A stretch of 64,000 nucleotides of DNA from Pectinophora gossypiella (Eukaryota; Arthropoda; Insecta; Lepidoptera; Gelechiidae), in contig NC_065431.1 of NCBI RefSeq assembly GCF_024362695.1, forward strand, positions 5,276,624 through 5,340,623, read 5' to 3'. The notes under the pieces were generated by a model that worked only from the letters and a program-made list of their open reading frames with translations, was not told the origin of the DNA and made no database searches. Below are positions 20,785-32,700 of this stretch, piece by piece (positions within the stretch are counted from its first letter, which is position 1; every line of letters starts with the position of its first letter). A program made the translations under genes and the position numbers.

Positions 20785-23700
20785 ATGGATCCGATATTGG
20801 CACTGGAAGTCTCAGGAGTGTCGCGTCTGCGTGCCATCAACGACGCCACGTCGCGCGGGGACTCCGTGGTGCAGAAGGCCTACGCGGGGGGCGTAGCCTT
20901 TGTCACCGGGGCTTCAGGCTTCCTGGGCAAACATCTCGTCGAGAAACTGTTAAGGTTAGAAGATATAGGTACTTCTACATTGTTTTAAGTTTACGCGGTT
21001 ATTGGTGCTAATTCCTGTAAACACCATCTAATTTTATTTTAGGTTATATCTGTCATTTTCTTATCCGCCGAAAAGGAAAGGGACGGATAATCGACAAGCA
21101 TAAAATTTATGGAACACACGTCAATTTTAAGCACAAATCTAAAACAACCGTCTAAAAATTCGCCCGGGTTATTCATTTATTTACTCATTCTTCCTAAAAT
21201 TAAGAGCTGTCAATCATCCGTCCCTTTCCTTTTCGACGGATGGAAAAGACGGTTTGTCGTATTGAGTTTGGTGCGAGTTCAGATGGTTCCGAACATTCTG
21301 ATATCAAAAACAGAAACAAGCGGCAAAGAAAGAGGGTAGACAGATATGTCTGCCCGTAGCAAATTATGGATCTACCTACTCCACTCCAATCTCATCAGTC
21401 ATCCCGTGATCATGGCACTTGCAACAGTGTCGAAATATCGGGAGTCTCATATCCCTATTTTAAACGCGGTAAGACTATTATTGCAGAAAATAAGCAATTA
21501 CCATAGAATAAGGTATAGTACTACATATATAACGACAACTCTTCACCCCCCACCAGTGTCTGAGCTAGGTTTACTTCACCCCTCCCGGTCTTACTTTAGT
21601 AAGGACTACAGCTACTGGGTTTCAGTGGGTTCTTCATATTCCATTTTCACTAACACAGTTGGCTCGACCAATACATAATGAATAAGGAATAATACTACGT
21701 ATAGAACGGCAACTTCCGCTCCCCACCAGCGTCTGAGCTAGGTTTACCTCACCCCCCGAACACAGTTTAGACTTGAGCCTTATGGCGTCAGACGTCACAC
21801 ACACAGATGCGCGTGTACGATAACGTCAATGTGTAGTGTCTGTGTAAAACGAGGTTGTTTGTATGAAGTGTCCGGGGTGCGCAATTACAGAAATAAGATT
21901 GGCTTATCTAGGCGGCATTATCGCTTGAGATGATCTCTTCCAAGCAACAATTTAATTTTTATAATTTTAGTTGATAAGGGAATCAAATAAAATTATAAAA
22001 GATGACACTACAAGATCGTGTAGGTAACTGACAGTAGGTATACTAATTATTCTTCAGAAAATAGTTTTATAAATGTCATGCTAGATAAGAGTCGTGGTAG
22101 CCCAGTTGGTAGAACGCTTGCCTCTCACTTTGAGGTCGCAGGTTCGCATCCAGCACAGGCCTAAACCATAAATTTAAATGAACTGAAAACAATTATTATC
22201 AGTTCCATACTTTTGCGACGGAAAATTCCACTTGATAATTCAAATTCAAAAATATCTTTATTGAGTAGGTAACATAGTTACACTTTGAATCGTCAATTTT
22301 ACATAACGAACGTCTCATCCGCCTAAAACTACTGCAGCTTCTCACAACCTGTATAGCAGGGGAAAAGAAGCTGCAAGAAAAACTTCGACACAGGGCCCTA
22401 GACGATTCTTAAAAAAAACATAAAATATTTTTATACAATTGAGTAATTTAGCTGCCTAATATCAGTTCTCAGACAGTTAATCCCATGCATTCATATCTTC
22501 TAAATAATCAATATATTAACTCAGAGTAATGAGCTGAATCATCCCCCTCAGTATTCGTTACGATGTCACTTACACCGTGTATAGGCACTCGATCTCGGTG
22601 TCAGTAATAAGGTATTGGATCTGAGGAGGATCCTCGGGGATCTGAGGAGCTCGGTGGCGCAGCGGTAAACGCGCTCGGTCTGCGATTGTTGAAGTTAAGC
22701 AACTTTCGCAAAGGCCGGTCATAGAATGGGTGACCACAAAAAAAAGTTTTCATCTCGATCTCCTCCGTGCTTCAGAAGGCACCGGTAAGGCAAAGTCCTG
22801 GCTGCATTAGCAGTCGTTAATAACCATCAATCCGCACTGGGGCCGCGTGGTGGTTTAAGGCCCGATCTCCCTATCCGTCCATAGGGAAGGCCCGTGCCCC
22901 GGCAGTGGGGACGTTAATGGGCTGGTGATGATGAGGTTTGATCTAAGTACCTTCTTTGTAACACCCACAACATATTATGTTACTGGTTTTAGCATAACCT
23001 ATGACTTGCTAATACTTGCAATAAAACCATAAACTCACACGCAAGATGTTAATCTATGTAATACACAATTATACGTGCTATTAATTACCTAGCTCCGTGG
23101 TCCAGTGGTTGAGCGTTGGGCTCACGATCCGGAGGTCCCGGGTTCGATTCCCGGTGGGGAATCACAAAAAAATACTTTGTGGTCCCTAGTTTGGTTAGGA
23201 CATTACAGGCTGATCACCTGATTGTCCGACAGTAAGATGATCCGTGCTTCGGAAGGCACGTTAAGCCGTTGGTCCCGGTTACTACTTACTGATGTAAGTA
23301 AGCAGTCGTTACATGTGCTGTGTCAGGGGCCTGTGACGGTTCAATAGTAACCCTGACACTAGGGTTGATGAGGTTGGTAATTCACCTCACAACCCACACG
23401 ATAGAAGATCTCGGGTCTATGGAGTCCCGGACTTTTGGAAGGCGTGCGTGGGGCCGAAGCCAACACGTTATCATTAACATTCTGTTTCAGGTCAACGGAC
23501 ATTAAGAAGATTTACATGTTAGTGAGACCGAAGAAGGGGAAGTCGGTTCAGGAGCGCCTCAACGACATACTATCAGACCCGGTAAGAATTTATACAGCCT
23601 ATGTTGGCAACACTAACTATAATATTCGTTTTTTTATATTCTTTAAGGTGGTAACAAGTATTGTAATATCTTTCTTCCTGTGCAACAAGATAATAATAAT

Positions 23701-26700
23701 AATAAACGTTTATTGCATGAATTCAGGTTAGGTACATTGCAGATTACAGTTCATAAAATAGTAGGTATCACCAAATTCTTCTTTTTCAAGCATACACAAT
23801 GAAAGAACGGACGGTACAAGTTACATTACATTAACTACTGCCTATATAATAAATAACAATTAATAAAATACCTTAAGCTACCCATATTCATAAAATATTA
23901 AAACTAAAATAACAAAACACCAAAATAAAAAAATCTAAATTAAACATCAAAATTTACAATCACACCGATTACAGTGTGCACCGTTTTAGACCGTTTCATA
24001 ACTGCCCCGGCGTTTTAGCAAGTGCCTCCCTCAAGACTACTAGGACTTGTTCAGCCTATACACAGAGGGCGGAGCACTGGTCGCCGCGACGCGCTACTCT
24101 TAGTCCAGTCGACCGCGACTGTGAGTCCAGTCAACCGTGACTGTTAGTCTAGTCAACCGCGTCGGTTACTTCAGTCGATCGCGACTGTTAGTCCAGTCGA
24201 CCGCGACTGTTAGTCCAGTCGGCCGCGACTGTTAGTCCAGTCGATCACGACTGTTATTCCAGTCGATCGCTGCTGTTAGTCCAATCGATCGCAACTATTA
24301 GTCCAGAGTCCAGACAACAGTGGCAAGACAAAAAATATAAATTAAATACCTACGTAGACCAGCCTAAGTAATCATGATTCTAAGTTGATATCAAGTGGAA
24401 TTTTCCGTCGCACAATTCATGTTTTTTTTGTGTTTTTTTTTTAAATTCAATTCAATTCTATACTTTTGCGATTGAAAATTCCACACAGAATCATAAGCTT
24501 AATCGGGCAAGCCGTGGGTAGCCCAGTTGGTAGAACGCTTGCCTCTTACTTTGAGATCGCAGGAACCCAGCACAGGCGTAAACAAATGATTGTCGAATTT
24601 GTTTTCGAATTTATGTTTGGATCATAAATGATTATCACGTGCTCAGCTTTGAAGGAAAACATCGTGAGGAAACCCACATTCTCAAGAAATGCATTTTCGG
24701 AGGTATGTGACCTAACCTGTATTGGGCTGGTTTTCCCTTCGCGGGTTGGAAGGTCAGACAGGCAGTCGTTTCTGTAAACCGGACCTGTCAAATCTTCAGG
24801 TTAGGTAAGCGGACCCTGTGATAAACGGGATAATGCTAGAAGATAAAGATTTAGTCATGTAGTCTTGCGGTCCTGTGCTGCACAGGCTTGCGTCTCAAAC
24901 TTATCATAATATCATTCTCTCCAGGTCTTCGACACCGTCCGCAAGCAGTCACCATTCTCTGAGAAGCTGGTTGCAGTCGCTGGTGACATTAACGACGTCA
25001 GACTTGGTATCACTGATCAGGACTGGACTCTGCTGGCTAGAGAGGTGAGACCACTTATATTACCGAACTTACTTAATTTTACTTATTTTTTTCGTTACTT
25101 CTTTAATGTTCATTTTGTTAAGACGTTCACTGTGTAACTGAAAATTATCTAATTTTCGTGAGAGGTTGATACTCTCTTATCGTGTGGGTTTGTGAGGTGA
25201 ATTACCAACCTCATCAACCCTGGTGTCAGGGTTATGATTGAGCCGCCAAAGGCTGACATGGTTCATGTAACGGTTACTCACTTACATCAATAAATAGTAA
25301 CCGGGACCAACGGCTTAACGTGCCTTCCGAAGCACGGATCATCTTGCTTTCGGACAATCAGGTGATCAGCCTGTAATGTCTTAATCAAACTAGGGATCAC
25401 AATGTGGTTTTTGTGGTGAGTCCTCACCGGGATTCGAACTTGGGGCATCCGGATCGTGAGTCCAACGCTCAACCACTGGACCACAGACGCTGTTTTTCAT
25501 TTAGATTGTTGATTTCATACATACATAACAAAAAGTTTATAAGTAAATAAGAACTATAAATACCCACAGCGTAATGTGACCTTTTAATATAGGAACTGCA
25601 TGAATGGAAAATAATAAAAAAAGCTACAAGGTGATCACTCTTGCCCGGACGATACACCTACGGCCTTACAAATAAACCTGCAGGGTCTGCATGACAAGCG
25701 CGCCGCGCGGGACGCGAATTATATTGAGCGCTTCGACCAATAACCGTTTGACGTCCATCTACGTAGATTGCACTCGTATCGTTAATTGGGCCAAACGATC
25801 GATATAATTTGCGCGCGGTTGTCATGCAGAACCGGCTGGGGCCTGTTTAATAAAATTTACAATTGTAAATCACAATGACAATTTGATGTACATTGCGTAG
25901 CTAATATGAAACTGCAAAATATTCGTGATCACACACTCCGCAGCGGTAAACGCGCTCGGTCTGCGATTGTTAAAGTTAAGCAACTTTCGCAAAGGCCGGT
26001 CATAGGATGGGTGACCACAAAAAAAAAGTTTTCATCTTGAGCTCCTCCGTGCTTCGGAAGGCACGTTAAGCCGTTGGTCCCGGCTGCATTAGCAGTCGTT
26101 AATAACCACCAATCCGCACTGGGCCCGCGTGGTGGTTTAAGGCCCGATCTCCCTATCCATCCATAGGGAAGGCCCACGGGCCTTCCTGGGGCACGCCCCA
26201 GCAGTGGGGACGTTAATGGGCTGGTGATGATAGCCGATCTTCTGATTTTTGCACTTTTTGCACCAATCAAGCAAAAAACCTCGAATATACGAGTACCTAC
26301 TTCGGCTATTTTGTTCGTAAAATCTCCGCGCAAATACAGTCCATGGGTAAAACCACATTACATCATTTTATCTACTATCACAACAAGCAGTTTTCATCGT
26401 TTTCAGCCATCCTAACTTTACATTTTACTGACAAACAAAAACTACTAGTAATTTTGTAATTTTAAATTTATTGTATTTTAATTTTAATTTTTTGATTTTG
26501 ATTTTAATTTAAGTATTTAATTTTTTTTAAGTGTGTATAATTAATGAATGTAATATGGACCATCATGTCTGAAATAAATGATTTTTGTGTTTTTTTTTTA
26601 TGAACCAGACAAGATGTCGAAATTTTCGAGATCTCGCGGGACTGATATTTCCAATCCTGCGGGATCTCGAATTTGCGATCTCGAGTCGGGGTTGCATTCC

Positions 26701-29700
26701 CTATTGCTATTATAAAGTAGATAGATGATCTTCGGAAGGCACGTTAAACCGTTGGTCCCGGTTACTACTTACTGAAGTAAGTAGTCGTTACCGTGAGCCA
26801 TGTCAGGGGCCTTTGGCGGCTCAATCATAACCCTGACACCAGGGTTCATGAGGCTGGCATTCCAACACAACCCACACGATAAGAAAAAGATTATGTTTGT
26901 TTCCTTTTGGTGGTAGCCTGGAAGAAATTGCTCTAGAGCAATAAGGCCGCCCAAATTGTACCTACTGTATTCATGTGTTATGTCTGATTGTTGAAATTTA
27001 AGTAGTTCTGTGCAATAAAGTATATTTGATTTGATTTGATTATTCGTTCGCAGGTGAATTTCATTTTCCACGGAGCAGCGACCACGCGGTTTGACGAACC
27101 GCTCGCTGTTGCAGCCATCACCAACGTCAGAGGGACTCGAGAGGTACTCACCCTCGGGAGGAGTTGCAAGAACCTCAGGTGAGGAGGAGTGAGGATGTTA
27201 TTGTATTTGTTATGCATTTTCGGAGGTATGTGACTATGAATACCAGCGTCGTGGTTCACGCCGCGACTTGTGCTGAGTGAGGCCCTTTTATCTCAGGACG
27301 TCCACCACCACCTTATGATTATTCAAATGATCATCCTCCTATGCTTTTTGTAACTGTTTTGTGAAAAAAAATTAAGTGATGTTATTGTCTTGTCTTTCAA
27401 TCAATAATACTTTATTGCACAACTACATATACAAAGGACATAAACATACGAATAAAAACATAAGTACAATAGGCGGCCTTATTGCTTATTGTCTTTGTGT
27501 TTGGCGTCCTTTTATAATAAACAATTCCTAGCTATCTATGACCTAACCTGAATTGGGCTGGTTTCCCTTCGCGGGTTGTTTGGGAGGAATATGTTTGAAG
27601 ACTTTAAGAACAAGGTAAAAAATACTTTTGTTTAGACGACACATGGTAGCCCAGTTGGTAGTACGCTTGCCTCTCACTTTGCGGTCGCAGGTTCTAATCC
27701 AGCACAGGCCTAAACCAATGATTGTCGAATATAACAAAAGTGGTGCTAATTCCAGACATCGACATGAATCCAAACACATCCATGATGTATTTAATCCAGC
27801 TTACGACATCGTATCAACAGTGGCTGCAAGTCGTCTTTGATTACTTGTGGCTCTGCCCACCCCATTAGGGATTACGGGCGTGAGTTTATGTATGTATGTA
27901 TGGTCCTAATTCCGGCAGATCTACGTTTATTTTAAGCTATACCTGTCATTTTCTTATCTACCTAAAAGGAAAGTTTCACCGATACCGACCACGCCGACAT
28001 GACCGACGACTTCCCTCAATCAGCGCTTATCGCTATCGACCCATTAGGGTCGATTAATTCTTTCAAATATACTTCCTCTCAGACGACGCCTTGAGCCGAG
28101 GTTCGCGCCCAACTGGGCACCCTCAGGCCTGTTGTCTTAAACGTTGTACCGGGTGTGAGCCTTCAGCGCTCCCCATTTGTCCGGCCAAGTAGTTAATGCC
28201 ATCTGCGGCAAATCTACAATAAGTCACGTCAAGAAAAAAAAAGGAAGGGGTTTGAATTGTGTAATAACTGTTGTAATAACTAGAAGCTAAATACAAAAAC
28301 TGTTGAGGATTTCGAAAAAAAAAACAAAATCAAGTTTTGAGTTCTTTTTTTCTACCCACAGATCTTTAGTCCACATCTCAACAGCATTCTCCCACGCGCG
28401 GATCAGTATGAAACAGAAGAACGTTATGGAACAGTTCTACGAAGTTCCGATAACTGCGCAGGAGTTGATCGATATGGCCGAGAGCGGGGTGACGGACGAC
28501 GCCGCTACGAAGTAAGTCGCGATAGAAAAATATACTTTTGAAATGCAGCTAGTGTAATAGGCACTTTAGATATGTTATGTATACCTAATCTAACCTAAAT
28601 TTCAGGTTGATGCAGGACTGGCCTAATACCTATTGCTTCACGAAGGCCGTAGCTGAGGATGCTGTCAGGACCATGTCGGATGGCCTGCCAGTGTGCATTG
28701 TCAGGCCTTCTATTGGTAAGTCCACTTACCTAACCTGAAGATTTGACAGGTCCGGTTTTTCACAGAAGCGACTGCCTGTCTGACCTTCCAACCCGCGAAG
28801 GAAAAACCAGCCCAATACAGGTTAGGTCACATACTTACCTCCGAGAATGTGACTTTCCTCACGATGTTTTCCTTCATCGCTGAGCACGTGGTAATTATTT
28901 ATGATACATACCTTCCGTGTTCCAGTGGTTGAGAGCTGGGCTCACGATCCTGAGGTCCCGGGTTCGAATCCCGTTGGAGACATATTACAAAAAAAAATCC
29001 CTAGTTTCGTTAGGGCATTACAGGCTGATCACCTGATTGTCCAAAAGCAAGATGATCCGTGCTTCAGAAGGCACGTTAAGCCGTTAGTCCCATACTAATT
29101 ACTGATGTAAGTATGTAGTTGTTACATGAGCTATGTCACAACAGGAAATTACACTTGATATCAACTCAGAATCATGGTCTGAATCATCCCCCTCAGTATT
29201 TGTTACGATGTCACTAACACCCTATCTACTTGTATGTACTTGTATAGGGGTGTAAGTGACATCGTGACAAGTGCTGAGGGGGATGATTCAGCTCATTTTT
29301 CTGAGTTAATATCCAGTGGAATTTTCTATCGCAAATTGAAAATAATAAAAACAAAAAACAATCATGAATATTGCGATGGAAAATTCCACTTGATATTAAC
29401 TCAGAATCATGGTCTGAATCATTGTTTTAAGTTTATGCGGTTATTGGCCCCGATTCCTGCAGACACCGCCTAATTTTATTTTAAGTTATATCCGTCGAAA
29501 AGGAAAGGGACGGATGATTCACAGCTCTTCATTTTAGGAAGAATGAGTAAATGAATATGTCGGGTTATTGACTGATGTAAAATTTTTAGACGGTTGGTTT
29601 AGATTTGTGCTTAAAATTGACGTGTGTTCCATAAATTTTATGCTTGTCGATTACCCGTCCCTTTTCTTTTCGGCGGATAAGAAAATGACAGATATAACTT

Positions 29701-32700
29701 AAAATAAAATTAGATGGTATTTACAGGAATTAGCACCAGTATCATAATTAAAGCACATAATAACGGATTCTTACCGCGTTTAAATGGGTGTGCCATGATC
29801 ACGGGATGACTGATGAGATTGGAGTGGAGTAGGTGGGTCAGTCATCCCGTGATCATTAATTATGGTCTGAATCATCCCCCTCAGTGTTCGTTACAGGGTC
29901 ACTAACGCTCGGTATATTTTTGAATTGGAATGTTTATTTATTATTATTGTTCCAGTAATCGGCGCATACCGTGAGCCTGCTCCTGGGTGGGTGGACATGA
30001 GTTGCGCATACGGCCCTGCTGGGGTTAGTACATCCACTAATATTATAAATGGGAAAGTGTCTGTCTGTTTGTTCGTCTATCACGGCAACACGGAGCAACG
30101 TATTGACGTGATTTTTTAAATGGAGATAGTTGAAGGGATAGCGAGGGACATAGGCTACTTTTCGTCTCTTTCTAACCCTCCACTTCCCTAAAATCGGGGA
30201 TGGAAGTTTGTATGGGTCAAACCGCAATTTTCAAGGTAGAAAGCTAGAAATTGGTATACGGACCCCGGGTGAGAGCCTTCAGCGCTCCCCATTTGTCCGG
30301 CCAAGTAGTTAATGCCATCTGCGGCAAATCTACAATAAGTCACGTCAAAAAAAAAAGTATACGGACTATCTATGACTAAAAAAAAATGATGCGTCACCTT
30401 TTTGGGCCCGCAATCTTTGATAGCAATCAAAGAGTGGGTGAACATTTATATGGGACTTTTCGCAGTTTTCTAGGCAGGATGCTAAAAATCGGTAAGTATA
30501 ATGTACTAAGTATAATGTACACCTAATGGTGTTACCTCAGAAATAACGCGAGCGAAGCCGCAGGCAAAAGCTAAGCTAGTACATTATAAATAGAAACAAA
30601 ATGATCAGAAGGTGGTGGTTCCCTATCCCTATGTTATGGATATGGAATTTTGGAAACGGATTGGATACGGATCTCAGAATGATTGTTATACCGGATACGG
30701 TTACGGATAGAGATAATAAATTATTCCGGATCATCCGTTAGTTTCGGATAATTTCGGTTAGGGATATTTTTTTTTTAAGAACTTTCAAAAGTAAAATACA
30801 AATAGGTAATAAAGTGGTTTAATTTGACAAGTTATATACGAGTATTGTTATATACAAGTTATATATGGAGGAGCTCGGTGGCGCAGCGGTAAACGCGCTC
30901 GGTCTGCGATTGTTGAAGTTAAGCAACATTCACAAAGACCGGTCATAGGATGGGTGCAATGACCACAAAAAAAAAGTTCATCTCAAGCTCCTCCGTGCTT
31001 CGGAAGGCACGTTAAGCCGTTGGTCCCGGCTGCATTAGCAGTCGTTAATAACCACCAATCCGCACTGGGCCCGCTTGGTGGTTTAAGGCCCGATCTCCCT
31101 ATCCATCCATAGGGAAGGCCCGTGCCCCAGCAGTGGGGACGTTAATGGGCTGGTGATGATGATACGAGTATTATGTTATGACGACAAAAGAAGAAAAAAC
31201 AAACAATGCTTGTTGTTATTCCGAATAAATAAAAATAAATAAATAAATAAAAAAATGCGCGCGGCTTGTGTGTCGGCACTGGCAGCGGCCAAATCCAAAC
31301 AAGTTGTCATAACGTGTCTCAATTAGGCTCCGCCCCTATCCGATATTATCCGAAACTTTTATCTAACATCCCTGGTCCTGAGATCCATAAAAGGGCCTCA
31401 ATCGGCACAAGTCGCAGCGTGAACTTCTATCGTGTGGGTTGTGAGGTGGATTACCAACCCCTTCCACCCTGGTGTCAGGGTTATTACTGAGCCGCCAAAG
31501 GCCCCTGACATGGCTCATGTAACGACTACTTACATCAGTAAGTAGTAACCGGGACCAATGGCTTAACGTGCCTTACTTTGGGACAATCAGGTGATCAGTC
31601 TGTAATATCCTAGCCAAACTAGCGATCACAAATTGATTTTTGTGATTTGTCCCCACCGGCAATCGAACCCGGGACCTCTGGATCGTGAGCATAACTACTG
31701 GACATAACACATAACACAGAGGCCGTCGGCGTGAACTAGGACGCTGGTGTTATGTGATATTATGTTAAATTAATCTACTTACCTCTTATTCCAGGTGATG
31801 TTGGGCGTAGGTTTAGGGCTCGTCCACGCAGTGCTAGCAGACAGGTCGGTGAAGATCGACATAGTACCGGTGGATGCTGTCAACAATGCTGTGCTGGCGG
31901 CTGGCTGCGTGACCGCTGGCCTCCCCGCGGACACCAGCGACATCAGGATATACACTGTCACGAGCTCCAGGAACCCTGTCACTTGGGGTGAGTAGTGGGG
32001 GCTGAACGGGCCTCGAATCCCAGTGGGGACACATCACAAAAATCACTTTGTGATCCCTAGTTTGGTTAGGACATTACAGGCTGATCACCTGATTGTCCAA
32101 AAAGTAAGATCCGTGCTTCGGAAGGCACGTTAAGACGTGGGTCCCGGCTACTACTTACTGATGTAAGTAAGTAGTCGTTACATGAGCCATGTCGGGGGCC
32201 TTTGGCGGCTCAATGATAACCCTGACACCAGGGTTGATGAGGTAGGTACTCCACCTCACAACCCACACGATAGAAGGGCCTCATTAAATCTTTCTTTTTC
32301 GCATTTGCACAAGTCACATCATCATCCTAGCATTATCCCGTGTTCACAGGGTCCGCTTACCTAACCTGAAAATTTGACATACTCGAAAATTTTATTCAAT
32401 TCATAATTCATTTACGTATTACGTCACGTTACGTCACGACGTTACGTCATTTACGTTTCATTTAGGTATTACGTTGCGCATATTATTAGCCCTGCTGAAC
32501 GGTAAGAGGATAAAATAATGGCAGTTCTCTATTAGAGATTCATCATCATCAATTTAAGAGCCACGCTCTTGTCGGTGTAGCATTTTCCATTCCAGTTTAT
32601 CAAAGGCCAATTCCTTGACTTCCCTATAAGACATGACGTTAACCTTTTCTTTAATCTGTTCCATGTAAGCTCTTCTTGGTCTTCCCCTTCCTCTCTTTCC

